Below are positions 15,598 to 25,077 of a stretch of 64,000 nt of DNA, piece by piece. Origin of the DNA: Tropicibacter sp. Alg240-R139 (lineage in GTDB: Bacteria; Pseudomonadota; Alphaproteobacteria; Rhodobacterales; Rhodobacteraceae); NCBI RefSeq assembly GCF_900537075.1, contig NZ_UNRA01000001.1, positions 310,001 through 374,000 on the forward strand, written 5' to 3'. Below the pieces are notes generated by a model. It did no database searches and was not told the DNA's origin. It worked only from the letters and a program-made list of their open reading frames with translations. The position numbers and the translations under genes are program-made. Positions within the stretch are counted from its first letter, which is position 1, and each line of letters starts with the position of its first letter.

Positions 15598-17376
15598 TTA
15601 TAGCGGCCAGATCAGCGGAATGAGGACCGAGGCCAAAAGCCCCACAGTCAGGTTCAGCGGGATACCCACCTTCATGAAGTCGGTAAAGCGATAGCCACCC
15701 GGACCATAGACCAACATGTTGGTTTGATAACCGATAGGCGTTGCAAAAGATGCCGAGGCCGCCACCATGACGGCGATCACCAAGGGACGCGGGTCAATCC
15801 CCATCGTTTGCGCCAGGCCGATGGCGATAGGTGTCACCACCACCGCGACGGCATTGTTCGACACCAGTTCGGTCAGAACCGAGGTCAGCAAGTAAATCGC
15901 CCAGATCACCATGAACGGCGGCACCTGGCCCAGGTACGGCGCAATCGCCTCGACAATCAGGGTAACCGCGCCCGAGCTTTGCAGGGCAGCACCGATGGCC
16001 AGCATCGAAAAGATCAACGCCAACAAGCGCCCGTCTACGAAAGAAAACGCCTCGTCTGCGTCAATGCAGCGTGTAACCAGAACCAGAGCAACCGCCATGA
16101 TCGACAGCATCAGGATTGGTGCAACACCAAGCGCCGCAAGCGTCACGATCCCGATCAACGAGGCCACCGCAATCGGCGCGTGGCTGCGGCGATAGGCCCG
16201 GTCCGAGGGCTGCGAGACATCAACCATGTCCATGTCCACTGCCAGACGCTGAATATCCGCGGGCGCGCCCTCCAACAGCAGCGTATCTCCCACCCGCACA
16301 ACCAGCTCGTCCAGCTGGCGCCCGATGTTCTGGTTGCGGCGATGCACCGCCAGCACATAGACGCCGTAGCGCCGCCGCAAACGCAGGTTGCCCAGCGAGC
16401 GGCCCACCATCTTGCAGCCCGGTGTGATCAACACCTCAACGGTCGAGGTTTCAACGGCAGAAACCTGATCAACCCGTTTGAGTTCCTTGTTGCGCTGCAA
16501 TCCCAAAAGCTCGGTCATTCTGGTGCGCAGAACGACCCTGTCCCCCACTTGCAGCTCGACCCCTTTGAGGTTGCGTCGCAGCGACGTATCACCACGAACC
16601 ACGTCGATCAGGCGCACGCCGGGGCGTTTGAACAGTTGCACACCCGTGACTTCGCGCCCGATCAGGTTGCTATCGGGGGGGATCACAGCCTCGGTAAAGA
16701 ACTTCATCTTGGATTTGTCAGACAACAGCGTCGCCATGCTGTCACGTTCGGGCAGCAGGCGCGGCGCGACGAAACGCAGATAGACCATACCGTAGGCCAC
16801 GATCGCCAGCCCAAGCGGGGTCACTTCAAAGATCGAAAACGCCTCCATCCCCTGTGCGCGGGCAACACCGTCCACCAAAAGGTTGGTCGAAGTCCCGATC
16901 AAGGTTAGCGTGCCACCCATGATCGCAGCATAACTCAGCGGAATCAGCAGTTTCGAGGCCGGCATATCCAGCGACCGCGCAATCTGCACAAAAACCGGGA
17001 TCATCACGACGACGACGGGGGTGTTCGACACAAACGCCGAAGCAACCACAACAAAGGCCATCAACATCCCGATGGCAAACTTTGGGTTCACCTCTGTCTG
17101 CTTGCGCGCAATCGACGTGAACGCATCCAGCGCCCCGGTCCTGACCAAAGCACCCATGATGATGAACATCGCCGCGATCGTCCAAGGTGCAGGATTGGCC
17201 AAGACCGGCAGGGCCACATCATAGGGCAGCACGCCGGTGACCAGCATCAAAGACACGCCCGCAATGGCCACAACTTCGGTCGGGAACACCTCGCGCAGGA
17301 ACAGCACGAACATGACGCCCACGATGATCAGCGACAAAATGGCGGATCCGGTTTCAGAAAGCTGGATTAGCTGCAT
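15598..17376 (-). CDS. SLC13-family permease with two TrkA-C domains
   Basis: The product has 592 residues from the ATG at 17376, preceded by AAAGGG; the open frame continues 44 codons upstream without family similarity. Membrane helices flank a cytosolic insert with two RCK-C-like repeats (GDRVVLRTRMTELLG and VGDTLLLEGAPADIQRL). TLIGTSTNLLVDG (about residue 130) and ELVSNNAVAVVVTPIAIG are the SLC13/CitT pore motifs. It likely carries sulfate or another anion with Na+. It is the second such permease in the window, sharing architecture but not close sequence with 7449-9221. Confidence 0.85.
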   Translation of the reverse strand: MQLIQLSETGSAILSLIIVGVMFVLFLREVFPTEVVAIAGVSLMLVTGVLPYDVALPVLANPAPWTIAAMFIIMGALVRTGALDAFTSIARKQTEVNPKFAIGMLMAFVVVASAFVSNTPVVVVMIPVFVQIARSLDMPASKLLIPLSYAAIMGGTLTLIGTSTNLLVDGVARAQGMEAFSIFEVTPLGLAIVAYGMVYLRFVAPRLLPERDSMATLLSDKSKMKFFTEAVIPPDSNLIGREVTGVQLFKRPGVRLIDVVRGDTSLRRNLKGVELQVGDRVVLRTRMTELLGLQRNKELKRVDQVSAVETSTVEVLITPGCKMVGRSLGNLRLRRRYGVYVLAVHRRNQNIGRQLDELVVRVGDTLLLEGAPADIQRLAVDMDMVDVSQPSDRAYRRSHAPIAVASLIGIVTLAALGVAPILMLSIMAVALVLVTRCIDADEAFSFVDGRLLALIFSMLAIGAALQSSGAVTLIVEAIAPYLGQVPPFMVIWAIYLLTSVLTELVSNNAVAVVVTPIAIGLAQTMGIDPRPLVIAVMVAASASFATPIGYQTNMLVYGPGGYRFTDFMKVGIPLNLTVGLLASVLIPLIWPL

Positions 17377-17529
17377 ATGTCCCTTTGTGCCCTCGAGAGA
17401 AAAGACCGAAGGCCACTGTTCCCGATTGCCCAAGCGCGGGCAAGCCTGCGTTTGCGCGCACCTGTGATTTGCCCACGGATTCAGAACGTGTGTACCAAAA
17501 ACGGGCAAAAGGAGAAAAACTTAGTGTGG

Positions 17530-18348
17530 TCAGAGACCCGGGCCCGCCTGTTGCAGACGTCCGCCCACGCGCACCATGCTGATCGACTTGGATTCGCCGG
17601 TCCGATCATCTGTTTCGACAAAGACGCCTGACAGCGTGGCTTCTTCGGTCGCCGGGGTGAAGCGCGCTTTGGGCATACCCGTGATAAAGCGGCGCAGCGG
17701 CTCCATCTTTTCCATGCCGATGACCGAGTTATAGTCGCCGCACATGCCCGCGTCGCTCAGGTAGCCTGTTCCACCTGGCATCACCATCGCGTCCGCAGTC
17801 GGCACATGGGTGTGAGTGCCTACAACAAGGCTCGCCCGGCCGTCGCAGAAATGCCCCATGGCCATCTTCTCGGACGTCGCTTCGCAATGCACATCCACGA
17901 TGATCGCATTGGCAAGCCCGCCGCGCGGGTGCGACTTCAACACCATTTCAACGGCCGAAAACGGATCGTCAAAGGGCCGCTTCATGAACACCTGCCCCAG
18001 CACCTGCAGCACCAGAACCTTGCGTCCACCGGGTGCGTTGAAAAGGCGATACCCCTTGCCCGGTGCGCTCTTGGCAAAATTCAGCGGGCGGATGATACGC
18101 GGTTCCTTTTCGATGAACTGCAACATGTCCTTTTGATCAAAGGCATGATCCCCCAACGTGATGCAATCGGCCCCGGCATCCAGCAACAGCTTGGCATGAT
18201 CGCCTGTCAGCCCCATCCCATTCGAGGCGTTCTCGCCATTGACCACGACAAAATCCAACCGCCATTCGTCGCGCAGACGTGGCAGGTTGTCCCGAACCGC
18301 CGCGCGCCCGGCGCGGCCCATTACATCACCAAGAAACAAGCATCTCAT
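17530..18348 (-). CDS. ymdB: TIGR00282-family metallophosphoesterase (YmdB-like)
   Basis: The product has 272 residues. FLGDVMGRAG (about 5-14), VNGENASNG, GDHAFDQ, VDVHCEATSEK and GTHTHVPTAD are the metal-binding motifs of the YmdB family, which hydrolyses 2',3'-cyclic nucleotides in Bacillus and influences regulatory decisions. It should be cytosolic with a di-metal centre. It lies in the same orientation as 5-FCL and MgtE but is separated from them by a small plus-strand gene, so it is probably transcribed alone. Confidence 0.9.
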   Translation of the reverse strand: MRCLFLGDVMGRAGRAAVRDNLPRLRDEWRLDFVVVNGENASNGMGLTGDHAKLLLDAGADCITLGDHAFDQKDMLQFIEKEPRIIRPLNFAKSAPGKGYRLFNAPGGRKVLVLQVLGQVFMKRPFDDPFSAVEMVLKSHPRGGLANAIIVDVHCEATSEKMAMGHFCDGRASLVVGTHTHVPTADAMVMPGGTGYLSDAGMCGDYNSVIGMEKMEPLRRFITGMPKARFTPATEEATLSGVFVETDDRTGESKSISMVRVGGRLQQAGPGL

Positions 18349-18498
18349 GAACGTGTCCTATTGCGCCCTGCTCTTTCGAACAAGATGAAACACGGTTCGG
18401 TGCGGTAATATAGCAATTTTTCCCCGCATACGCTGAGGTTGAAATCGAACTCCACCAGTGCAACCTGTTCAAGGAAAATAGCGATAATAGGTGATCAC

Positions 18499-18726
18499 AT
18501 GAAATCTGCGTTGACGACTTTGATTGTTCTAGCCGCGGCATCCACGGCACTGGCCAGCGAGACCAAGACCACCCTCGCCAACCCGGCCGCGACCTTTTGC
18601 ATCGAAAACGGCGGCACGTATCAATTGGGTAAAGACGAAAACGGAAACTCGGTCGGCTATTGCATCCTTTCGGATGGTCAAAAGGTCGACGCCTGGGATT
18701 ACATCCGGGCGCATTTCAAGGATTGA
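18499..18726 (+). CDS. Small exported DUF333-family protein
   Basis: The product has 75 residues. A signal peptide (MKSALTTLIVLAAASTALAS) is followed by NPAATFCIENGGTY and YCILSDGQKVDAWDYIR, the DUF333 signature with two cysteines that could form a disulfide. It starts at the ATG at 18499, a few bases after GGTGA; an in-frame ATG at 18439 would place extra residues before the signal. DUF333 proteins are periplasmic or lipoproteins with unknown function. It is convergent with the 5-FCL gene and divergent from ymdB. Confidence 0.8.
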   Translation: MKSALTTLIVLAAASTALASETKTTLANPAATFCIENGGTYQLGKDENGNSVGYCILSDGQKVDAWDYIRAHFKD

Positions 18727-18810
18727 GCGGGCACTCGGGGCTTTGCCCCCGCCGCAGCAAGCTGCATCTCCCCCGAATATCCCGGAGCGCGAGGCAGAGT
18801 CTCGCTGTAG

Positions 18811-19368
18811 TCAAAACGTCAGAACACGGCTTTCAGTGACCAGCATGTTGAGCGGCTGATCGGTTGGCTCCAGAGGCAGGTTCTCGGCCTCTTGTGCGTC
18901 AAAGGCAAACCCAATGGCCAGGGTCGGACGCTTGGCACGTAGCCTTTCCAGCGTGCGGTCGTAGAAACCGCCGCCATAGCCAAGACGCCCGCCGTTTGCG
19001 TCAAACGCCACCAGAGGCACGATCAGGATTTCAGGGTCAAAGTAGTCGTCCACTTCGGGCACCTGCGCGCCAAATGGGCCATCGCGCAATGCGCCCTCGA
19101 GCGTCCAGCGCGAGAATTTCAGCGCCTGCCCTTCGCCCTGGATCACTGGCACGCCCACCGCTCCATAAGCCGCAGCCTCGGCCATAGCAGGCAGCGGGTC
19201 AATTTCGGTGCGAATTGGCATGTAGCCTGACAGCGATACGCCACGGTGGCCGGCCAAGATTTCGGACAAGCGGCCAGCGGCGCCCGGCAAGCGCGCGTCA
19301 AATGCTGCTTTGCGCCGGGCAAAGCCTGCTTTTCGGGCCTCTGCCTTGATTGCTGTAAGATCATTCAT
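18811..19368 (-). CDS. 5-formyltetrahydrofolate cyclo-ligase
   Basis: The product has 185 residues, starting MNDLTAIKAEARK at an ATG overlapping the mgtE stop as ATGA. The motif GRLGYGGGFYDRTL (about 125-138) is the ATP and folate site of 5-FCL, with KFSRW upstream. The enzyme converts 5-formyl-THF to 5,10-methenyl-THF using ATP, recycling folate in the cytosol. The overlap with mgtE implies translational coupling. The open frame running upstream to 19659 is antisense-free noise inside mgtE. Confidence 0.93.
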   Translation of the reverse strand: MNDLTAIKAEARKAGFARRKAAFDARLPGAAGRLSEILAGHRGVSLSGYMPIRTEIDPLPAMAEAAAYGAVGVPVIQGEGQALKFSRWTLEGALRDGPFGAQVPEVDDYFDPEILIVPLVAFDANGGRLGYGGGFYDRTLERLRAKRPTLAIGFAFDAQEAENLPLEPTDQPLNMLVTESRVLTF

Positions 19369-20759
19369 AACAACACCACCGTCGCGAGTCCCAGAAAGAT
19401 GAAGAACCCCATGACATCCGTCGTGGTCGTCACGAAGGTTCCAGACGCCAGCGCCGGGTCCACGCCCAGCTTGTCCAGCACGATGGGTACTACCGTACCT
19501 GCAAAGCCCGCGATGATCATGTTCACGACCAAAGCAGACCCGATCACGACCCCCAGCATCGGAGACCCGAACCACATCAGCCCGATGGTCCCCAACACCA
19601 GCGCAAAACATAAGCCGTTCAACACCCCCACCATCACTTCGCGCCGGATCACCCGCCACATGTTGGACGAGGTTAAATCACGTGTCGCAAGCGCCCGCAC
19701 GGCAACGGTCAGCGACTGCGTGCCCGCGTTGCCGCCCATCGAGGCGACGATGGGCATCAGGATCGCCAGCGACACCAGCTGCGAAATCGATTCTTCGAAT
19801 TGCGAGATCACCAGCGACGCACAGATCGCTGTGAACATGTTCACCCCCAACCAGGGCAACCGCCGTTTGCTGGTGTCGGCCACGCTGTCGGATAACGAGC
19901 TTTCCTCGGCCACACCGGCCAGTCGCAGGATGTCCTCTTCGTGTTCCTCGTCCAACACCGCCATGGCATCATCGATGGTAATCACACCAACCAACCGCCC
20001 GTCGTCATCAATGACCGGAGCCGAGATCAGGTGGTACTGGTTGAAGGCATAGGCCACATCCTCTTCGTCCTGATCGACGGGGATGGTCTGAAATTCGTCT
20101 TCGGCAATCGCAGTCAGCGGGACTTCTCGCTTAGTACCCATGAGCTTGCCCAAAGTCACATAGCCGACAGGGTGCAGGCGCGGATCAACAAGGATCAGGT
20201 GATAGAACTGTTCGGGCAGATCATCGCTATCACGCATGTAATCAATGGCCTGGCCGACAGTCCAATGTTCGGGCGCCATGACGACCTCACGCTGCATCAA
20301 GCGACCAGCAGAGTTCTCGGGATAGGCCAACGCCTGCTCAACCGCGATCCGGTCGGCGTCTTCAAGCGCGTCAAGGATCGCCTCTTGTTGTGGCTCTTCC
20401 AGGTCCTCGACCAGATCGACCACATCGTCGCTTTCCAGCTCGCGCACAGCTTCAGCAAGCACGTCAGGATTCAGGACCGAGATGACTTCCTCGCGCACCG
20501 ATTCGTCGAGTTCTGAAAGTATTTCACCGTCAAACTCGCGGTCATAAAGGCGGATCAGCCGCGCGCGATCAAAGGGATTGATCTGTTCCAACAAGTCGGC
20601 GATGTCGGCCGCATGCAGCGGTTCCATCAGTTCGGTCAGTTTTTCGCGGTCTTCGACGTCAACGGAGTAAAGGATCGCAGCGACCTGCTTGCGGTCCAGC
20701 TCATAGGCGTCGTCGTCCGATGCGGTATCAAGATCGACGGGAGTGTTGCCTGTGGTCAT
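19365..20759 (-). CDS. mgtE: MgtE-type magnesium transporter
   Basis: The product has 464 residues: an acidic N domain (about 1-140) with MgtE_N repeats, two CBS domains (about 145-265), and five C-terminal membrane helices with PIVASMGGNAGTQSLTVAVRALA, the pore signature. MgtE is a Mg2+-gated channel in the inner membrane whose N and CBS domains sense cytosolic Mg2+. Length and order match the family. It is the first gene of a pair with 5-FCL. Confidence 0.95.
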   Translation of the reverse strand: MTTGNTPVDLDTASDDDAYELDRKQVAAILYSVDVEDREKLTELMEPLHAADIADLLEQINPFDRARLIRLYDREFDGEILSELDESVREEVISVLNPDVLAEAVRELESDDVVDLVEDLEEPQQEAILDALEDADRIAVEQALAYPENSAGRLMQREVVMAPEHWTVGQAIDYMRDSDDLPEQFYHLILVDPRLHPVGYVTLGKLMGTKREVPLTAIAEDEFQTIPVDQDEEDVAYAFNQYHLISAPVIDDDGRLVGVITIDDAMAVLDEEHEEDILRLAGVAEESSLSDSVADTSKRRLPWLGVNMFTAICASLVISQFEESISQLVSLAILMPIVASMGGNAGTQSLTVAVRALATRDLTSSNMWRVIRREVMVGVLNGLCFALVLGTIGLMWFGSPMLGVVIGSALVVNMIIAGFAGTVVPIVLDKLGVDPALASGTFVTTTTDVMGFFIFLGLATVVLL

Positions 20760-20869
20760 GTTCCGCCCCCTACTGAATTGGCCGCAAAATAGAAGAAGCT
20801 GCTACCGAAAAACAATGACAATAGCGCAATTTACCGAAATCAATGCTGCCTCTATCCTGTTTGCCTGAA

Positions 20870-20890
20870 ATTGACGACGTATTGACGACG
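20870..20890. repeat. Tandem 11-base direct repeat before guaD
   Basis: ATTGACGACGT (20870-20880) is followed directly by ATTGACGACG (20881-20890), immediately upstream of the AAGGAG Shine-Dalgarno of guaD. One helical turn of spacing fits a regulator site or a simple slippage duplication; the sequence cannot tell which. Confidence 0.45.
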
Positions 20891-20906
20891 CAAGGAGCAA
20901 AACAAA

Positions 20907-22190
20907 ATGGCCAGCCAGACCATCCTGCGAGGGCGTGTATTGTCCTTTACCGGCACCCCGTTTCTGGGCGAGCCCGGCGATGCAGTGCAGCTGCACGAGG
21001 CGGTCGTTGTGTCTGGGCAGCATGTCGCGGCTTTGGGCGATCTGGACCAGTTGCAGGCCGATTATCCTGAGGCCAACGTTGTTCATCACGGCGATAAGGT
21101 GATCATGGCAGGCTTTGTCGACGCCCATGTGCATTACCCGCAAACCGCGATGATCGCGAGCTGGGGCAAGCGGCTGATCGATTGGCTGAACACCTATACC
21201 TTCCCCGAAGAAATGCGCTTTGCTGACCGCGCCTATGCCGATGAAATCGCGGGTCGCTACTTGGACCTGACGGCAGATCACGGCACCACAACTATGTGCA
21301 GCTTTGCCACCATCCACCCCGAAAGCGTCGATGCCTTTTTCTCGGCAGCGCAGACACGCGGGCAGCGGGTGGTGACGGGCAAGACCTGCATGGACCGCAA
21401 CGCGCCCGAGGGTCTGCGCGACACAGCTCAAACCGCCTATGACCAGTCAAAGACGCTGTTGGAACGCTGGCACGGGGTGGACCGGCTGGAATATGCGATC
21501 ACGCCGCGGTTTTCACCCACGTCGACGCCTGAACAGTTGGAGGCCATGGGCGCGCTGTGGGCAGAGAACCCCGACTGCCTGATGCAAACGCATCTGAGTG
21601 AGCAGACCGACGAAATCGAATGGGTGCGGGGTCTCTTCCCTGACGCGCGCGATTATCTGGACACCTATGAGAGTTTTGGCCTGCTCGGAGGGCGCGGCCT
21701 TTATGGACACGCGATCCACCTGGATCCCCGCGAACGCGATCAACTGCGCGAACACGGCGCGGCGCTGGTGCATTGCCCGACCTCGAACACCTTCATCGGC
21801 TCGGGCCTCTTTGACATGGCGGGGCTGATGGCCGAAGGGCAGCGGATCGGTCTGGCCACTGACACGGGCGGCGGGTCCAGCTTTTCCATGCTCCGCACGA
21901 TGGCGGCGGCTTATGAGATCGGCCAGTTGCGTGGTGTGCCTCTGCATGCGGCACAGCTCTTGTGGTTGGCCACAGTGGGGTCGGCCCGCAGCCTGCGGAT
22001 GGATGACAAGATCGGCAATCTGGCACCGGGGATGGAGGCGGACCTAATCGTGCTCGATCTCACCTCAACCCCTGCAATTTCGCAACGCTCTGCTGTGGCC
22101 GATGATCTGTGGGAGGCCCTGTTTCCCACCATCATGATGGGTGACGACCGCGCCATTTCCGAGGTTTGGATCAACGGCCAGAGTCGTTGA
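20907..22190 (+). CDS. guaD: Guanine deaminase
   Basis: The product has 427 residues, an amidohydrolase-superfamily TIM barrel. Zinc ligands and active-site motifs are visible: DAHVHYPQ (about 71-78), TMCSFATIHPES, QTHLSEQ (about 231-237), GHAIHLD and ATDTGGGSS (about 314-322). It converts guanine to xanthine plus ammonia in purine salvage and catabolism. An AAGGAG box lies at the normal distance. It is convergent with the 8-oxoguanine-deaminase gene, which places two purine-base deaminases side by side. Confidence 0.95.
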   Translation: MASQTILRGRVLSFTGTPFLGEPGDAVQLHEAVVVSGQHVAALGDLDQLQADYPEANVVHHGDKVIMAGFVDAHVHYPQTAMIASWGKRLIDWLNTYTFPEEMRFADRAYADEIAGRYLDLTADHGTTTMCSFATIHPESVDAFFSAAQTRGQRVVTGKTCMDRNAPEGLRDTAQTAYDQSKTLLERWHGVDRLEYAITPRFSPTSTPEQLEAMGALWAENPDCLMQTHLSEQTDEIEWVRGLFPDARDYLDTYESFGLLGGRGLYGHAIHLDPRERDQLREHGAALVHCPTSNTFIGSGLFDMAGLMAEGQRIGLATDTGGGSSFSMLRTMAAAYEIGQLRGVPLHAAQLLWLATVGSARSLRMDDKIGNLAPGMEADLIVLDLTSTPAISQRSAVADDLWEALFPTIMMGDDRAISEVWINGQSR

Positions 22191-22191
22191 T

Positions 22192-22211
22192 CGCATCCCT
22201 TACGGGATGCG
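22192..22211 (+). terminator. Hairpin between the two convergent deaminases
   Basis: CGCATCCC (22192-22199) pairs perfectly with GGGATGCG (22204-22211) over a four-base loop, three bases after the guaD stop. A weak T-containing stretch follows, so it can serve as a terminator for guaD and perhaps for the opposite gene. Confidence 0.65.
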
Positions 22212-22252
22212 AATCTTTGGCAACCGTATTGTTCAACAAGAAGAAGCAGGGG

Positions 22253-23587
22253 TTACGGCTGAAGCATCCGCGCCAACTGATTCTGACGTTCGATCACGCG
22301 TGGCAGGTCAATGGTCGTGACATGACCATCACGCACGACCTGTCGCCCCTCGACAAACAGGTGTTTCACCTGTGTCGGCCCAGCCAACAACAGCGCCGCC
22401 GGATCCCAGCTGCCCGCGCTTTCGACACCTGAAACATCCCAGATTGCAATATCGGCGCGCTTGCCGGGGGCAAGCCGCCCACAGTCCGGCCGGTTCAGCA
22501 CGTCAGCACCACCGCGCGTCGCGATTTCCAACGCCTCGCGCGCCGACATCGCATCCGCACCGTTGGCGACCCGCTGCAACAGCATCGATTGGCGCGCCTC
22601 GGCCATCAGGTTGCCACTGTCGTTGCTGGCCGAGCCATCGACGCCCAAGCCCACATTCACACCAGCGTCGCGCATTGCGCGGACTGGGGCGATACCACTG
22701 CCAAGACGGCAATTGGAACAGGGGCAATGGGCCACCCCGGTTTTCGACCGCGCAAACAGGTCAATCTCTTGCCCGTCAAGCTTCACGCAATGGGCATGCC
22801 AAACATCATCGCCGGTCCAGCCTAGATCCTCGGCATATTGTCCCGGACGGCAGCCAAAGTTGGCGAGGCTATAGGCGATGTCTTCGTCGTTTTCGGCCAG
22901 ATGGGTGTGCAGCATCACACCCTTGTCGCGCGCCAGAATGGCGGCATCCCGCATCAGGTCACGGCTGACCGAAAATGGCGAACAAGGCGCCAGCCCGACA
23001 CGGCACATAGACCCTTCGCTTGCGTCATGAAACGCGTCGATCACGCGGATCGAATCCTCCAGAATGGCGGTTTCTTTTTCCACCAGACTGTCAGGCGGCA
23101 ACCCTCCATCGCTTTCGCCAATGCTCATGGCGCCACGGGTTGGGTGAAACCGCATACCAATCTCGGCGGCGGCGGCGATGGTGTCGTCCAGCCGTGACCC
23201 ATTGGGGTACAGATAAAGGTGATCGGAACTGAGCGTGCAGCCCGACAGCGCCAGCTCGGCCAAACCCACTTGGGCCGAGGTAAACATCTCCTCCGGGCCA
23301 AAGCGCGACCAGATCGGATAAAGCGTCTGCAGCCAGCCAAACAGCAGCGCGTCCTGGCCGCCCGGTACGGCACGCGTCAGGCTTTGGTACAAATGATGGT
23401 GTGTGTTGACCAGGCCGGGCGTCACCACACACCCCTTGGCCAACACCGTTTCACCCGAGGTTTGCAGACCCTGCCCGATTTGGACGATCATCCCATCCCT
23501 TATGAGGATATCGGCCCCGGACAGCTCTTGACGTTGGTCATCCATCGTCAGGATGACATCAGCATTTTTGATCAGAAATTCTTGCAT
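22253..23587 (-). CDS. 8-oxoguanine deaminase (amidohydrolase superfamily)
   Basis: The product has 444 residues from MQEFLIKNADVILTMD at 23587. PGLVNTHHHLYQSLTR (about 62-77), HTHLAENDED (about 224), HAHCVKLDG and GLGVDGSASNDSGNL (about 315-330) match the 8-oxoguanine deaminase group within the cytosine-deaminase/ATZ-TRZ amidohydrolases. The enzyme deaminates the oxidised base 8-oxoguanine to urate. Distinguishing it from hydroxyatrazine-type relatives needs alignment. Its neighbour guaD handles the unoxidised base. Confidence 0.85.
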   Translation of the reverse strand: MQEFLIKNADVILTMDDQRQELSGADILIRDGMIVQIGQGLQTSGETVLAKGCVVTPGLVNTHHHLYQSLTRAVPGGQDALLFGWLQTLYPIWSRFGPEEMFTSAQVGLAELALSGCTLSSDHLYLYPNGSRLDDTIAAAAEIGMRFHPTRGAMSIGESDGGLPPDSLVEKETAILEDSIRVIDAFHDASEGSMCRVGLAPCSPFSVSRDLMRDAAILARDKGVMLHTHLAENDEDIAYSLANFGCRPGQYAEDLGWTGDDVWHAHCVKLDGQEIDLFARSKTGVAHCPCSNCRLGSGIAPVRAMRDAGVNVGLGVDGSASNDSGNLMAEARQSMLLQRVANGADAMSAREALEIATRGGADVLNRPDCGRLAPGKRADIAIWDVSGVESAGSWDPAALLLAGPTQVKHLFVEGRQVVRDGHVTTIDLPRVIERQNQLARMLQP

Positions 23588-23708
23588 ATCGCACACTCCG
23601 TCCAACTGCCCACCTCAGTCGAAGTGTGTAATGCACCGATGGAAAGTGGGCCGAAGAACCGGTGCAGGGGTAAGCCTAGCGCCAAAGCCACAAGCGCTCA
23701 AGGGAAGA

Positions 23709-24500
23709 CTATACAGACTTGAGGATTGCCAGCGCAGCCGCGTGAATGTCAGCGTTTGCCGCTGCCAGAACCCGTCCACCATCATGAGCAGGTTCACCCT
23801 GCCAGTTGGTGACAAGGCCCCCCGCGGCCTGAATGACGCCAATAGGGCCTTGGATATCATAGGCATTCAAACCGGCCTCGATCACAAGATCGACCTGTCC
23901 AGCAGCCAGCAAAGCATAGGCATAACAATCCATCCCATAGCGCGTCAGCCGAACATGGTTTGCAACCGCCTCGAAGCCTGCGCGTTCGTCGACCGTCCCG
24001 ACCTCGGGAAAAGTGGTGAACAGAACCGCATCCGCGAGCGATTGCGTATCACGGGTTTTCAGCTCTTCAACGCCATGCGGGCCAGTCATCGCTGCGCCCT
24101 CAGTCGACCCCACAAAGCGTTCACCGATATAAGGTTGATCGACGATACCCAGGATCGGCCCTGTCTCGATCGACAACGCGATGAGAACCCCCCAGGTTGG
24201 CGTGCCACTGATAAAGCCACGCGTCCCGTCAATAGGGTCCAGGACCCACTGGCGACCGGAATGCCCCGCGCTTTGGCCGAACTCTTCGCCCCAGATTCCA
24301 TCATCGGGTCGATGCCGCCCCAGAACTTCACGCATCGCCTCTTCGGCAGCGCGATCTGCGGCAGTGACCGGGTCGAACCCATCGGTCAGTTTGTTTTCAG
24401 CAGTCAGGTCAGCACGACGAAAAAATGGCAGAATCGCTGCGCGTGCAGCGTCTGCCATTTCATGTGCCACTTGCAGGTCTGTAAGCGCGTCAGAAGTCAT
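23709..24500 (-). CDS. hisN: Inositol-monophosphatase-family histidinol-phosphatase
   Basis: The product has 263 residues. Metal-site residues Glu72 (WGEEFG), Asp88 and Asp91 (LDPIDGTRGF) and a C-terminal YDIQGP motif are the FIG superfamily signature. The DGTRGFISGTPTWG segment and overall length fit the HisN branch that dephosphorylates L-histidinol phosphate in histidine synthesis, although inositol phosphatases share the fold. No other his gene is in the window. The gene stands alone between two minus-strand genes. Confidence 0.85.
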   Translation of the reverse strand: MTSDALTDLQVAHEMADAARAAILPFFRRADLTAENKLTDGFDPVTAADRAAEEAMREVLGRHRPDDGIWGEEFGQSAGHSGRQWVLDPIDGTRGFISGTPTWGVLIALSIETGPILGIVDQPYIGERFVGSTEGAAMTGPHGVEELKTRDTQSLADAVLFTTFPEVGTVDERAGFEAVANHVRLTRYGMDCYAYALLAAGQVDLVIEAGLNAYDIQGPIGVIQAAGGLVTNWQGEPAHDGGRVLAAANADIHAAALAILKSV

Positions 24501-24556
24501 CCATCACGAGTGACATTCACGCCCTTAAAATGCAAGCCTCAGTTGTCAGTTGGCTT

Positions 24557-24928
24557 TCACGCCACGTCACTCAGAACACGGGCCAGTTCGAACAGGCGGC
24601 GGCGCTGATTCTCGGGGATGGCATAATAGGACCGCACAAGATCCAGAGCTTCCTTGTCACCCATCAGGTCCGCAGGCACATTGGGCTTTTCCGGGCTGCT
24701 CTTGTGTGCGTCATCCAGACCCTCAAAAAAGAAACTGACAGGAACATCAAGCGCATCTGAGATGTCCCATAGACGCGACGCACTGATGCGGTTGGCGCCA
24801 GTCTCATACTTCTGGATCTGTTGGAATTTGATGCCGACTTGTTCTGCCAGTTGCTGCTGCGTCATGCCGATCAACCAGCGACGGTGCCGTACGCGTTTGC
24901 CCACATGGACATCAACGGGATGGGTCAT
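24557..24928 (-). CDS. XRE-family regulator, PraR-like
   Basis: The product has 123 residues from the ATG at 24928, which has a GGAG box eight bases upstream. VDVHVGKRVRHRRWLIGMT, QQLAEQVGIKFQQIQKYE and NRISASRLWDISDAL form the Cro/C1 HTH, and VPVSFFFEG follows. This is the conserved alphaproteobacterial PraR/SinR-like type. PraR controls quorum-sensing and biofilm genes in rhizobia. The role here is inferred. An upstream in-frame ATG at 24973 is less likely. Confidence 0.85.
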   Translation of the reverse strand: MTHPVDVHVGKRVRHRRWLIGMTQQQLAEQVGIKFQQIQKYETGANRISASRLWDISDALDVPVSFFFEGLDDAHKSSPEKPNVPADLMGDKEALDLVRSYYAIPENQRRRLFELARVLSDVA

Positions 24929-25077
24929 AGGGTATCTCCTCTGTTTCACTGACAACCGTCCGGGTTTCGACAACAGGGCGCGGCGCTCATCCCAAAGTGA
25001 GGCGTGCCGTTTAACATATCCCTAATTTCACCAATGCGACCCGAACCGCACCACATCTAAAAATATGGCGAAGTTTT

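Noticed and set aside
18349-18498. 6S RNA (ssrS), which often lies near the 5-FCL gene in other bacteria.
   Set aside because: No long imperfect hairpin with a central bubble is evident in the spacers around ymdB and 5-FCL, so I make no call.
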